The notes beneath the pieces are model-generated. The model worked only from the letters and a program-made list of their open reading frames with translations, had not been told where the DNA came from and did no database searches. The translations under genes were made by a program, and so were the position numbers. This document shows, piece by piece, positions 1 to 7,840 of a DNA stretch of 15,567 nucleotides; the first letter of the stretch is position 1, and each line of letters starts with the position of its first letter. Source of the stretch: Acidobacteriota bacterium (GTDB lineage: Bacteria > Acidobacteriota > Terriglobia > Terriglobales > Acidobacteriaceae); NCBI GenBank assembly GCA_021779695.1, contig JAJYAE010000065.1, positions 1-15,567 on the forward strand, in the 5' to 3' direction.

Positions 1-231
1 CTGGCGGCGGACGTGAATTTCACCCTTGAGGATGAGGATCATGTGCTCGGCGGCGGTGCCTTCCTCGAAGAGAATATCTCCCGGCTCGGCAACAAACTCT
101 TCGCCGTGGCGCGCGAGCCAAAGACGATCCTCAAACGGAAGGCCATGGAGCGGGCCGATGCGTTCTATGGCTTCGGCGATTTCCTCTGGCGGCGTGGGAT
201 GGGTGGGGGGCTTGAAGGTGAGGGTGAGCAT
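1..231 (-). CDS. Cyclic nucleotide-binding domain protein, N-terminal part (cut by the window edge)
   Basis: The minus strand is open from an ATG at 231 to the left edge, giving 77 residues with no stop. A GGAGG Shine-Dalgarno lies 4 bases before the ATG. The N-terminus is proline-rich (FKPPTHPTPPEE). From about residue 29 the sequence looks like the start of a cNMP-binding fold: PLHGLPFEDRLWLARHG is the entry helix, and GDILFEEGTAAEHMILILKG holds the first beta-roll strands with the typical G-D-x-(L/I)-F-x-E-G-x-x-A pattern. In Crp/Fnr proteins, sensor kinases and some thioredoxin reductases this domain senses cAMP or another ligand. Whatever follows it lies outside the window, so the full protein type is unknown. 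My weak guess is a sensor histidine kinase with an N-terminal cNMP domain, because acidobacterial proteins of that architecture start similarly. The gene is divergent from the alpha-galactosidase. Confidence 0.75.
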   Translation of the reverse strand, partial: MLTLTFKPPTHPTPPEEIAEAIERIGPLHGLPFEDRLWLARHGEEFVAEPGDILFEEGTAAEHMILILKGEIHVRRQ

Positions 232-372
232 GAGGCCTCCGAGGGTGGAAACAGGATAGCTGATGGGTGAGCGGAGGGCTGTGAATGAATTGGGATGGGG
301 ACCTGCCATCGTTGCGGGGGAGCTGGCGGAGGCAGGCCTCCATGTTGCGGGTAAAGGGAATGCCTGAGCGGG

Positions 373-381
373 TGATATGAT
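373..381 (+). promoter_or_regulatory. Putative extended -10 promoter element for the alpha-galactosidase
   Basis: TGATATGAT fits the extended -10 pattern TGnTATAAT with one mismatch in the hexamer (376-381). It would start transcription near 388, about 28 bases before the chosen ATG at 416. No -35 hexamer is seen at normal spacing; TTGCGG at 345-350 is 25 bases away, too far. The element overlaps the in-frame ATG at 377, which argues against that ATG as the translation start. Assigned by eye only. Confidence 0.3.
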
Positions 382-415
382 GGGCCGGTTGATTGCGAGA
401 AGTGAGGTTGGTGCG

Positions 416-2629
416 ATGATGAAAGCCTTTACATGGGTGGCGCTACTGGCGACTGGAGTGGCTGCGATGGCACAGACAGCGACGTTCGATGCGGCGGCGA
501 AGGTCTTCCGGCTGAATGGCGGCAATGCCTCCTATGTCTTTGGCGTCAACGAGCGCGGCGAGCTGCAGCAGATGTACTGGGGTGGCAGGCTGGGCGCAGA
601 GGACACGTTTCCTCAGGCGAAGCCAATGATGGGGTGGAGTTCATTTGATTCGTCGTATACGACAACGCCGCAGGAGTATGCGGGATGGGGCGCCGGGTTG
701 TTTGTGGAGCCCGCGCTCAAAGTGACGTTTCCGGACGGAAACCGCGATCTGGTGTTGCACTATGCGAGTCATACGATGGCGGCCAGCGGCGTGGATGTGG
801 TGATGAAGGATATCGAGCGGCCGGTGTTTGTGACGCTGCATTATGCGATGGACCCGGCGAGCGGAATCCTGGCGCGGTCGGCGACGATTGAGAACCGCGG
901 CACGACCCCGGTGACGGTGGAGCAGGCGGCCGCGGCGGCGTGGGCGCTGCCCGCCGGGCACTACACGCTGGATTACCTGACAGGGCGCTGGGCAGGCGAA
1001 TGGACGCTGACACAGGAGACACTGCATCCGGGGGCGCGGGTGATTGAAAGTCGGCGCGGAACGACTGGACACCAGGCGAATCCCTGGTTTGCGATTCAGG
1101 CGGGTGCCCCGAGCGAAGACGCGGGCGAGGTGTGGTTCGGCGCGCTGGCGTGGAGCGGGTCCTGGCGAATCACGGTGGAGCAGGACCAGCTGGATGCGGT
1201 GCGGGTGACCGGCGGCTTTAATCCGTTTGATTTTGGCTATGTTCTGCATCCGGGCGAGAAACTGGAGACCCCTGTGTTCTATGGCGGCTATTCGGCGCAC
1301 GGCATGGGAGGCGCGTCTCGTCTGTTGCATCACTACGAGATTGCGCACATCTTGCCGCACCGAATTGGCACGGGCGAAGACGCAGCGCCCAAGCCTCGGC
1401 CGGTGATCTACAACTCGTGGGAGGCGACAGAGTTCAACGTAAGCGAGGCCGGGCAGATTGCGCTGGCGGAACGTGCAGCGGCGCTGGGCGTAGACCGCTT
1501 CGTCATGGACGATGGGTGGTTTGGGCAGCGGAAGGATGACCACGCGGGCTTGGGAGACTGGTATGTGAATCCGCAGAAGTTTCCGCATGGACTGAAGCCG
1601 CTGATCGACAGGGTGCATGCACTGGGGATGGATTTTGGGCTGTGGGTGGAGCCGGAGATGGTCAATCCAAACTCGGACCTGTATCGCAAACATCCAGACT
1701 GGGTGCTGAACTTTCCGGGGCGTCCGCGGACGGAGCAGCGCAATCAATTGGTGTTGAACCTGGCGCGGCCGGATGTGAAGGAATATGTGCTGAACCTTCT
1801 CGATAAATTGCTCACGGAGAACGATATCGCTTTCCTGAAGTGGGACTACAACCGCAACTGGAGCGAGCCGGGCTGGGACCAGCTACCGCCTGCGGAGCAA
1901 AAGAGGGTCTACGTGGCCTTTACAGAGAATCTGTACAGCATTCTTGCAGAACTGCACAAACGGCATCCGAAGGTGGAGCTGGAATCGTGCTCTGGCGGGG
2001 GCGGACGCGTGGACCTAGGAATTCTGCGTTATGCGGATGAGGTGTGGCCTTCGGACAACACGGATCCTTTTGACAGGCTCACGCAGCAGTATGGTTTCAC
2101 CTATGCGTACACGCCGCAGATCATGATGGCGTGGGTGACCGACTCACCGCACTGGCTGAACAAGCGAAGCACTTCGCTGACCTACCGGATGCTGAGTTCG
2201 ATGGAAGGCTCGCTGGGGATTGGGGCAGACATCACGAAGTGGAATGACGAAGAGATGGCCACGGCCAAGCGCCTGATTGCGGCTTATCACCAGGTGCAGA
2301 GGACGATTGTGCAGGGCGACCAGTACCGGCTGATTTCGCCGTTGAATGGGAGCGAGTTCAGCGCCACGCAGGCGGTGAACCAGGACAAAAGCCAATCGGT
2401 GGTCTTCCTGTACATTCATTCGACACAGGAGGGGCGCATATTTCCGTTGCTGAAGCTGAAGGGGCTGGACCCGAAGGCTCAGTACACGCTGACCTCGATT
2501 GAGGGCAAGGCTCTGGCGGAGACGCCGGCGGTGGCGAGCGGGGCGTGGTGGATGAACCATGGCCTTCAGATGGATGGCGACTTCCGCGGGGACTTTCAGG
2601 CGGCGGCCTTCCGGCTGGACCGGAAGTAG
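416..2629 (+). CDS. Secreted alpha-galactosidase, glycoside hydrolase family 36
   Basis: This 737-residue enzyme should release terminal alpha-galactose from raffinose-type sugars or galactomannan. It is exported: residues 1-19 are a signal peptide (MMKAF, a hydrophobic run, cleavage likely at AMA|QT). An N-terminal beta-sandwich is followed by the GH36 barrel, with D365-D366 in DDGWFG, the nucleophile D477 in KWDYNR, the CSGGGGRVD signature from C525, and the acid/base D547 in SDNTDPFDR. A small C-terminal beta domain follows. The length fits GH36 enzymes. I chose ATG 416 (419 is possible) because GTGAGG at 402-407 is suitably spaced and the signal peptide then begins correctly. An in-frame ATG at 377 would add 13 residues before it. 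It is convergent with a LacI-type regulator that may control it, though I found no clear operator upstream. Substrate range cannot be read from the sequence. Confidence 0.93.
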   Translation: MMKAFTWVALLATGVAAMAQTATFDAAAKVFRLNGGNASYVFGVNERGELQQMYWGGRLGAEDTFPQAKPMMGWSSFDSSYTTTPQEYAGWGAGLFVEPALKVTFPDGNRDLVLHYASHTMAASGVDVVMKDIERPVFVTLHYAMDPASGILARSATIENRGTTPVTVEQAAAAAWALPAGHYTLDYLTGRWAGEWTLTQETLHPGARVIESRRGTTGHQANPWFAIQAGAPSEDAGEVWFGALAWSGSWRITVEQDQLDAVRVTGGFNPFDFGYVLHPGEKLETPVFYGGYSAHGMGGASRLLHHYEIAHILPHRIGTGEDAAPKPRPVIYNSWEATEFNVSEAGQIALAERAAALGVDRFVMDDGWFGQRKDDHAGLGDWYVNPQKFPHGLKPLIDRVHALGMDFGLWVEPEMVNPNSDLYRKHPDWVLNFPGRPRTEQRNQLVLNLARPDVKEYVLNLLDKLLTENDIAFLKWDYNRNWSEPGWDQLPPAEQKRVYVAFTENLYSILAELHKRHPKVELESCSGGGGRVDLGILRYADEVWPSDNTDPFDRLTQQYGFTYAYTPQIMMAWVTDSPHWLNKRSTSLTYRMLSSMEGSLGIGADITKWNDEEMATAKRLIAAYHQVQRTIVQGDQYRLISPLNGSEFSATQAVNQDKSQSVVFLYIHSTQEGRIFPLLKLKGLDPKAQYTLTSIEGKALAETPAVASGAWWMNHGLQMDGDFRGDFQAAAFRLDRK

Positions 2630-2696
2630 GCAGAGCGATTCGGCTGTGCGAAACTCCGGAGCAAGCCTGTCTGAGATTGCGAAATGGGGTGGGATG

Positions 2697-2716
2697 GACG
2701 GCGGACCGCCGCCGTC
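2697..2716. terminator. GC-rich hairpin between convergent genes, possible bidirectional terminator
   Basis: A perfect 8-bp inverted repeat, GACGGCGG and CCGCCGTC, is separated by a 4-base ACCG loop. It lies between the alpha-galactosidase stop (2629) and the LacI-family gene stop (2728), where a shared terminator would be expected. Neither strand has a T-run after the stem, so it is not a canonical intrinsic terminator. It could act as a pause or mRNA-end-protecting structure. Confidence 0.4.
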
Positions 2717-2727
2717 ATGATGGAGAT

Positions 2728-3786
2728 CTATGGCCCGTTTTCCGATGGTGGCGTCCCGGTTGAGCCGCGTGCGACCAGGCTGGTTGAAACCAGGAATTCG
2801 CGCTGGATCTTTTCGCCACTGGTTTTCTCTGCCTGTTGACGAAGCGCCTCAAACGCGGATCGTGCAAGATCGACACGGGAAAGTCGAATGGTGGTGAGCG
2901 GGGGAAGTGTGAATTCGGCAAAGTCAATGTCGTCCAGGCCGACGACGGAGAGATCCTGGGGGACTTTGAGCCCTTTCAGATAAGCGGCGCGCAGCACGCC
3001 GATGGCGGTCATGTCATTCGAACACAGGATGGCTGTGGGCCGCGAGGAGAGTGATTGGAGGCGCTCAAAGCCCGCCACGCCGCCTTTGAGAGTGTGATTG
3101 CACTCAATAATCCAGCTTTTGTGAACGGTGAGCCCTGCATCTTCCATGGCGGCACGGAAGTCATTCTCGCGTGTGACTGCGGAGTGGATGGTGTGCGGGC
3201 CGGCGAGAAATCCGATCCGGACATGACCTAAGTCCGCAAGATGCTGAATGGCAGCTCGAATGCCGGTGGAGTAATCGAGGAGGATGGTACTGGCTTTTGG
3301 GTCGTCGAGATGGAACTCTGCAAGCACCATGGGAATGTCGTGGTAGGCAAGCTGCTCCAGGACTGGTTCCTCTTCGCCGAAGGTGAGTACGGCGACACCC
3401 TCGACCTTTCGCTCAATCATACGGCGCACACAGGTGGTGAGGATCGCGGGGTCACTGTTTGACGAGCTGACGAGAATCTCATATCCATTTGCAACTGCAA
3501 TTTCCTCGAAACTCTGGATAAGTTCGGGAAAGAATGGATTGGTGATGTTCTCGACGATAATGCCGAGGATGCGGCTGCGCCCGGAAACGAGGCTGCGTGC
3601 CATCGTATTCGGAAAATAGTTGAGCTGTTCAATGGCTGCCCAAACGCGCTTGGCCAGCCTATCGCTGACAACGGGTGCGCCATTGATAGTCCGGGAGACC
3701 GTGGCAATGGAGACCTTGGCAAGGGCAGCCACGGCACGAATATCGGGGGCTTTGTCGGGGACCTTGCGAATCGCTCGTCGAGCCAC
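2728..3786 (-). CDS. LacI/GalR-family transcriptional repressor
   Basis: This 352-residue regulator has the standard LacI layout. The N-terminal helix-turn-helix covers about residues 15-35 (DIRAVAALAKVSIATVSRTI), and the hinge helix is around YFPNTMARSLVSGRS (57-71). A periplasmic-binding-protein-like sensor domain begins at ILGIIVENITNPFF (73-86) and includes ILCSNDMTAIGVLRA (253-267) and VVGLDDIDFAE (281-291). Such proteins usually bind palindromic operators and are released by a sugar ligand. The start is GTG at 3786. Only a weak AGGA lies upstream, and no later Met would keep the HTH, so GTG is the likely start. The gene is convergent with the alpha-galactosidase and 88 bases downstream of the glycerate kinase on the same strand. 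Either could be its target; galactoside control is my inference. The effector is unknown. Confidence 0.93.
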   Translation of the reverse strand: MARRAIRKVPDKAPDIRAVAALAKVSIATVSRTINGAPVVSDRLAKRVWAAIEQLNYFPNTMARSLVSGRSRILGIIVENITNPFFPELIQSFEEIAVANGYEILVSSSNSDPAILTTCVRRMIERKVEGVAVLTFGEEEPVLEQLAYHDIPMVLAEFHLDDPKASTILLDYSTGIRAAIQHLADLGHVRIGFLAGPHTIHSAVTRENDFRAAMEDAGLTVHKSWIIECNHTLKGGVAGFERLQSLSSRPTAILCSNDMTAIGVLRAAYLKGLKVPQDLSVVGLDDIDFAEFTLPPLTTIRLSRVDLARSAFEALRQQAEKTSGEKIQREFLVSTSLVARGSTGTPPSENGP

Positions 3787-3874
3787 GGCCTAATCCTAAA
3801 ACAACTACCCTCGAATTGCGAAAGTTGAATCGAAGGCAGTGGCCCTGGGGTCCACTGCGGAGCGTCGCCAGATT

Positions 3875-5326
3875 TCAGTCCGCCTGGGCAAGAAAGAGCC
3901 GAAGGTCCCGGAGGTTATGTCCGGTGGGGCCTGTGACCACAGCATCACCCAAGGCTGTAAAGAGCGGGCAGGCATTGAATGCTTGCAGGGACTCCTCGGG
4001 GCTGAAGCCGAAGGCCCGGGCGCGGCTGACCGTCGTGGGATCCACAATTGCGCCAGCGTTCTGCGTGTTTCCATCGATGCCATCTGAGCCAGCGCTGAGG
4101 ATTGCAAGAGTCTGGCCTGGATACTTTGCCAGTTCGAGCGCGCAGGCCAGGGCAAATTGCTGATTGCGGCCCCCAGCGCCGGGCGCCCGGTCCAGAGTGA
4201 CCGTGACTTCGCCGCCGGAAATGAGGCAGAAACGGGGATGAATGGCGCGGAGCTCATGGAACCGGCTAAGCAGGTATTGTGCGGCGTCGGCATAATCCCA
4301 GTCATCGCAGGAGTTGTCGACCGCAACAAAGTAGCCGGCCTTCTGTGCGAGCAGGCGTGCATTCTCAACGAGATCATGGCCGGAGAGCAAGATTTCAAAG
4401 ACGGAGTCGCGAAAGGCCTTATTTTCCCCGTCCATTGATTTTGCGGAGGTGATGCGGCGGAACTGTCCAGCGCCGCGGGTTGCTCGATTCAGGAACGGCG
4501 GAAGCCAGCCTTTGTTGCCGGGGGATTCAGGAAGATCAGGGCGCTCCAGAAAAGCGCGGACGGCGGGCGGCAACTTCTCCGCGATTTCGTATTTGAAGAG
4601 GATCTCACGGACTTCAAGCACGGTGGTGTGATCGGGAGAGGTGGGTCCCGACGAGAGTGCATCCAGAGAGCGCAACGGTACATCGGGCACAAGGAGATTG
4701 ATCTTGGTGGCATCCGGCGCAGCCATGGCCAGACGCCCACCCTTGACGGCAGAAAAGTGTTTACGCAGGGTATTGATCTCCTGAATGGGAGCTCCGGAGG
4801 CGAGCAGAGCTTCGTGAAACTTCTGCGTGTCTTCCAGGGAGATGCCGGGGTCAAGAGGCAGATCAAACATAGCTGATCCACCGCCCGAAATCAGGAAGAA
4901 AACGATGGTATCCTTCTTTGCCTTTCGGAGCAGGGCGAGCGCCGCGCGTGCCGCGGCAAAGGAATCCTCGTTGGGCAGAGGATGTCCACCCCCGAAGTAG
5001 CGAAAGCGCCAGTTGCGCTTGGCGGGCCCAAACTTGGAACAGTAAATTCCGCGAAGGCCCTTGCGGCGTTTCATTCGGCTGAGTAGGACATCCAGCATGG
5101 TGCCGGCAGCTTTGCCGAGGGCGATAACGAAGACTCGCTTGAAGCCGGCCAGGTTAATTTCGTCCGGGCCACTCCCGTCTGGCAAGAGCCGCTTGAGCAC
5201 GTTGCCTTCGAATTGAAATCGACGATCAAAAGCGGAGGAGATGTCGCAAGCGGCGAGAGCGCCGGAAAAGATCTCAGAGATTGTGAGGTGCAGGGGGTCA
5301 AGCATCGGATCGCTGACGGTGTTCAT
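3875..5326 (-). CDS. Glycerate 2-kinase (DUF4147/MOFRL family)
   Basis: The predicted 483-residue cytoplasmic enzyme phosphorylates D-glycerate with ATP, probably to 2-phosphoglycerate, feeding lower glycolysis. The family signatures are present in order: FVIALGKAAGTML (66-78), GGGHPLPNE (112-120), FFLISGGGSAMFDLP (143-157), LVPDVPLRSLDALSSGPTSPD (LVPDVP starts at 212), SGGEVTVTL (370-378), GGRNQQFALA (385-394), and the MOFRL-domain motif SAGSDGIDGNTQNAGAI (411-427), ending with TGPTGHNLRDLRL (465-477). I chose the ATG at 5326 because AAGGAG sits 8 bases upstream and its ATGA overlaps the hydrolase stop. An in-frame ATG at 5350 would lengthen the overlap to 28 bases and lacks this support. 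Translational coupling with the hydrolase is likely. Glycerate may come from sugar-acid, glyoxylate or serine breakdown; no other enzyme of those routes is in view. Confidence 0.9.
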   Translation of the reverse strand: MNTVSDPMLDPLHLTISEIFSGALAACDISSAFDRRFQFEGNVLKRLLPDGSGPDEINLAGFKRVFVIALGKAAGTMLDVLLSRMKRRKGLRGIYCSKFGPAKRNWRFRYFGGGHPLPNEDSFAAARAALALLRKAKKDTIVFFLISGGGSAMFDLPLDPGISLEDTQKFHEALLASGAPIQEINTLRKHFSAVKGGRLAMAAPDATKINLLVPDVPLRSLDALSSGPTSPDHTTVLEVREILFKYEIAEKLPPAVRAFLERPDLPESPGNKGWLPPFLNRATRGAGQFRRITSAKSMDGENKAFRDSVFEILLSGHDLVENARLLAQKAGYFVAVDNSCDDWDYADAAQYLLSRFHELRAIHPRFCLISGGEVTVTLDRAPGAGGRNQQFALACALELAKYPGQTLAILSAGSDGIDGNTQNAGAIVDPTTVSRARAFGFSPEESLQAFNACPLFTALGDAVVTGPTGHNLRDLRLFLAQAD

Positions 5327-6015
5327 CCCAATTGCTCCTTGAGCCAGCACGCGAGGGCGTTCTGCATCGCATCAAGCTGGCCGGCGAAAAAGTGATCGGC
5401 GCCGGGTAGGAGCACCAGAGTTTTGGGCGGGGCAGCGTCGGTGACAATCTGCTCCAGATCCTGCTTCGGGGCGTACATGTCCTGGTCTCCACTGAGGAAT
5501 AGCTTGGGCAGAGAGCAGTGACGGAGAAAGGTGAAAGGATAATGCCGGTTTTCAGCCTGAGTAGGAAGTCCAAGAGCCACCAACGCGCGCAGGTTTGCGG
5601 CGGGCGGTTGAGACTGGCAAGCGGCGGAGAGGGCCATCGCGGCTCCGAAGCTGAAACCAGCGAGGAGAATGGGCAGGTTCAATTCGGTTTGAATCCAATG
5701 CAGAGCGGTGAGGACGTCGTCGGATTCCGCGCGCCCGTCGTGCGTGCCTTCGCTTCGTCCTGTCCCGCGAAAATTAAAGCGCAGGACGGGCAGGCAGAAG
5801 CCCCATTCGCGTGCGTTCAGGACCTTCATGGCATGGTAGACAACCTTGTTGTGCATGGTGCCGCCACCCTTGGGGTGGGGGTGGCAGACCAGCGCTGCGC
5901 ACACGGCATGGGGAGATCCTTCGTTAAGCAGAGCTTCAAGCCGGCCTGCGGGGCCTGCAAGTTCGACGCTGCGCACCCGAGCGGCAGCTGGTGAAGATGC
6001 GTCTGAAGAGATCAT
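5323..6015 (-). CDS. Alpha/beta hydrolase (COG2945-like predicted hydrolase)
   Basis: This 230-residue protein has the alpha/beta-hydrolase fold without a signal peptide, so it is probably cytoplasmic. Visible motifs are CHPHPKGGGTMHNKVV (44-59), typical of the COG2945 group, RFNFRGTGRSEG (79-90), and the nucleophile elbow GFSFGA with S122. GDQD follows, with D179 the likely acid, and GADHFF carries the likely catalytic H208. The natural substrate is not predictable; family members are generic esterases or peptidase-like hydrolases. The stop codon overlaps the glycerate kinase start as ATGA, so the two genes form a coupled pair. The start at 6015 has only a weak GGGCTGA upstream. A TAAAAT on the minus strand at 6025-6030 could be a -10, which would leave almost no leader. 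The gene is divergent from the M20 hydrolase. Confidence 0.87.
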   Translation of the reverse strand: MISSDASSPAAARVRSVELAGPAGRLEALLNEGSPHAVCAALVCHPHPKGGGTMHNKVVYHAMKVLNAREWGFCLPVLRFNFRGTGRSEGTHDGRAESDDVLTALHWIQTELNLPILLAGFSFGAAMALSAACQSQPPAANLRALVALGLPTQAENRHYPFTFLRHCSLPKLFLSGDQDMYAPKQDLEQIVTDAAPPKTLVLLPGADHFFAGQLDAMQNALACWLKEQLG

Positions 6016-6051
6016 TCAGCCCATATTTTACGCGCGTGGGTCTGGCCGGCG

Positions 6052-6063
6052 TGTGCGCGCACA
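6052..6063. promoter_or_regulatory. Perfect 12-bp palindrome in the divergent promoter region
   Basis: TGTGCGCGCACA equals its own reverse complement and lies in the 150-base gap between the divergent hydrolase and M20 genes. A dimeric regulator could bind here, but alternating GC runs also arise by chance in GC-rich DNA. A second, 10-bp palindrome (ATGCCGGCAT) lies at 6120-6129. No regulator can be named. Confidence 0.25.
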
Positions 6064-6165
6064 AGCAGAATCGCTCGCGGAGGGATGGTGCGCTGCTGGG
6101 CTGGACTCAAACGATAAATATGCCGGCATGTTGCCCGCCACGTCATGCGATATTCTGTGGGCATC

Positions 6166-7200
6166 ATGCCAGAGTTAGCGCCGATTGATCCGATCCGGCT
6201 CACCCGCGAACTTGTTGCGGTTGAATCAACAACGTATCACGAGGGAGCCGTAGGCCGGTACCTTAACGAATATCTGTTGCAGCGCGGCTGGGTAGTGGAC
6301 CGAACTCCCGTGCCGCAACCGGGGGACAGCGGGTCAACGGACGAGCGCTGGAACATCTACGCGGGAGTGTTTGGGCAGCAACCTGATCTGGTTTTTTCAA
6401 CCCACATGGACACCGTGCCTCCTTACATCCCGTTCCGCGAGGACGAAGAGTTTCTTTACGGGCGCGGAGTTTGTGATGCGAAGGGCATCATTGCAGCACA
6501 GATTGTGGCTGCGGAGGCGCTGCGCGCAGCCGGCCTGCACGTGGGCATGCTGTTTGTGTCAGGCGAGGAGCGGGACTCAGCGGGTGCAAAGGTGGCGAAT
6601 CAGTCGCCGAAGGGCAGCCGATTCCTGATCAACGGTGAGCCGACCGATAACAGGCTTGCGCTGGCGTCCAAGGGCGCGCTGCGCACGGTGCTGCGGTCCA
6701 GCGGCAAGATGGGCCACTCGGCATATCCCGAATTGGGGGAGAGTGCCGTGCACAAGCTCGTCACGGCATTGAACAAGCTTCTGGCGCTGGAGCTTCCGGT
6801 GGTTGACGATGTGGGACCAAGCACGTTGAACATTGGCCAGGTGCATGGCGGCTACGCTCCGAATGTGATTGCCGACCACGCTGAGGCGCAAGTCCTGGTG
6901 CGCCTGGTGGGGAATTCGGCGCCGGTGCGCAAAGCGATTGTGGAAGCGGTGGCGGGACTGGCGGAGGTGGACTTCACGCTGGAGATTCCCTTTGTGCGCC
7001 TGCGGGCGGTGGATGGCTTGCCCACAATGATCGCGAAGTTCACAACAGATATCCCGCAGTTGAGCAACTGGGGCGAGCCTCTTCTGCTGGGGCCGGGGTC
7101 GATTCACGTGGCGCACACACCCCATGAAAGGCTGGCGAAGAAAGAATTGCTGGAAGCTGTGGACTTGTATGTGCAGCTTGGCAAGAAGCTGCTGGTCTAA
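6166..7200 (+). CDS. M20-family metallohydrolase (peptidase/deacylase)
   Basis: This 344-residue zinc hydrolase belongs to the ArgE/DapE/CPG2/ACY1 group, which cleaves N-acyl or dipeptide bonds. Metal-site motifs are visible: STHMDTVPP with H80 and D82 (68-86 region), YGRGVCDAKG with the bridging D104, SGEERDSAGA with E135/E136, and GEPTDN with E158. GHSAYPE (H184) marks the dimerisation lid domain, and HTPHE near 317-321 gives the last ligand. Length is at the short end for M20 but the domain set appears complete. I prefer ATG 6166, which begins MPELAPIDP, over the in-frame ATG 6145. Neither has a strong Shine-Dalgarno. The glutathione peroxidase starts 28 bases downstream, probably in the same transcript. 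Whether it is an amino-acid biosynthesis deacylase or a peptidase cannot be decided, as no biosynthetic partner is nearby. Confidence 0.88.
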   Translation: MPELAPIDPIRLTRELVAVESTTYHEGAVGRYLNEYLLQRGWVVDRTPVPQPGDSGSTDERWNIYAGVFGQQPDLVFSTHMDTVPPYIPFREDEEFLYGRGVCDAKGIIAAQIVAAEALRAAGLHVGMLFVSGEERDSAGAKVANQSPKGSRFLINGEPTDNRLALASKGALRTVLRSSGKMGHSAYPELGESAVHKLVTALNKLLALELPVVDDVGPSTLNIGQVHGGYAPNVIADHAEAQVLVRLVGNSAPVRKAIVEAVAGLAEVDFTLEIPFVRLRAVDGLPTMIAKFTTDIPQLSNWGEPLLLGPGSIHVAHTPHERLAKKELLEAVDLYVQLGKKLLV

Positions 7201-7216
7201 AACTTAATTGCAAAGT

Positions 7217-7221
7217 GGAGG
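7217..7221 (+). promoter_or_regulatory. Shine-Dalgarno fixing the glutathione peroxidase start
   Basis: GGAGG lies 7 bases before ATG 7229. The frame also opens earlier with TTG at 7208, but that would place the ribosome site inside the coding region, so 7229 is preferred. Confidence 0.7.
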
Positions 7222-7228
7222 TCGTAGG

Positions 7229-7783
7229 ATGGCTGTGTCAGTGTATGAGATTCCCCTGCAGACGATTAACGGTGAGGCCGCGACACTGGGTGCGTACCAG
7301 GGCAAGGTTGTGCTCGTGGTGAATGTGGCTTCAAAATGCGGTTTGACGCCGCAGTATGAAGGGCTGGAGGCCCTTTACGAACGCTTCAGCGGGCAGGGCT
7401 TTGTAATTGCCGGATTTCCGGCCAATGACTTCAAGAGTCAGGAGCCGGGCACCAACGAAGAGATTCAGACTTTTTGCTCGATGAACTACGGCGTGACGTT
7501 TCCGCTCTTCAGCAAGATCACAGTGGTGGGACCGGAAAAGCACCCACTTTACGCTGCCTTGATTGCAGCTCAACCCAAGGCGGTAAGCACGGCCGAAGTT
7601 CCTTTTGCGCAAAAGCTAAGAGGCTACGGAATCGAGACGAATGCCGAGCCGGAGATCCTGTGGAACTTTGAAAAGTTTCTTCTCAGCAGGAGCGGTGAGG
7701 TCGTGAAGCGCTTCTCGCCGGACACCGCACCGGACGCTCCTGAGCTTGTGTTAGCGATTGAAGCGGAGTTGGCGAAAGGCTGA
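7229..7783 (+). CDS. Glutathione peroxidase family thiol peroxidase, Cys type
   Basis: The 184-residue protein reduces hydrogen peroxide and organic peroxides. The active-site motif is NVASKCGLTPQYEGL with peroxidatic C37 (cysteine, not selenocysteine). The remaining catalytic residues are Q71 in SQEPGTNEEI, and W145 and N146 in LWNFEKFLL. The signature GFPANDF is present at 62-68. C83 in TFCSMNYGV sits where non-animal, thioredoxin-dependent GPx enzymes often carry the resolving cysteine, so thioredoxin may be the real reductant. That last step is inference from the family. There is no signal peptide, so it is cytoplasmic. It is the last gene of a two-gene unit with the M20 hydrolase and is followed by a terminator hairpin at 7810. 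BtuE is the E. coli relative. Confidence 0.94.
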   Translation: MAVSVYEIPLQTINGEAATLGAYQGKVVLVVNVASKCGLTPQYEGLEALYERFSGQGFVIAGFPANDFKSQEPGTNEEIQTFCSMNYGVTFPLFSKITVVGPEKHPLYAALIAAQPKAVSTAEVPFAQKLRGYGIETNAEPEILWNFEKFLLSRSGEVVKRFSPDTAPDAPELVLAIEAELAKG

Positions 7784-7809
7784 GGGGATTGTAGCTCGGT
7801 GCATGCATC

Positions 7810-7840
7810 AGGCAGCCGGTTCAAGAGCCTGCTGCCTTTT
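7810..7840 (+). terminator. Rho-independent terminator after the glutathione peroxidase
   Basis: AGGCAGC (7810-7816) pairs with GCTGCCT (7831-7837). After one C/T mismatch, GGTT and AGCC add four inner pairs (one G-U) around a CAAG loop. Four T residues close the stem and continue as CATTCT. It starts 26 bases after the peroxidase stop, as expected for the end of the M20-peroxidase unit. It also shows that the next gene's translation start must lie downstream of it. Confidence 0.72.

Noticed and set aside
13..270. Plus-strand open frame at the left edge
   Set aside because: The opposite strand encodes a cNMP-domain start with a proper Shine-Dalgarno. The plus-strand product is unremarkable and Gly/Glu-rich at its end.
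377..415. ATG 377 as the alpha-galactosidase start
   Set aside because: It would put 13 residues before a normal signal peptide, has poor ribosome-site support, and overlaps a possible -10 element.
641..1747. Long minus-strand open frame inside the alpha-galactosidase gene
   Set aside because: The opposite strand carries clear GH36 catalytic motifs. The antisense translation is Arg/His-rich and shows no domain.
3787..3874. Possible LacI operator in the gap upstream of the LacI-family gene
   Set aside because: AACT...AGTT half-sites occur around the TCGAATTGCGAAAG stretch, but the symmetry breaks after four bases.
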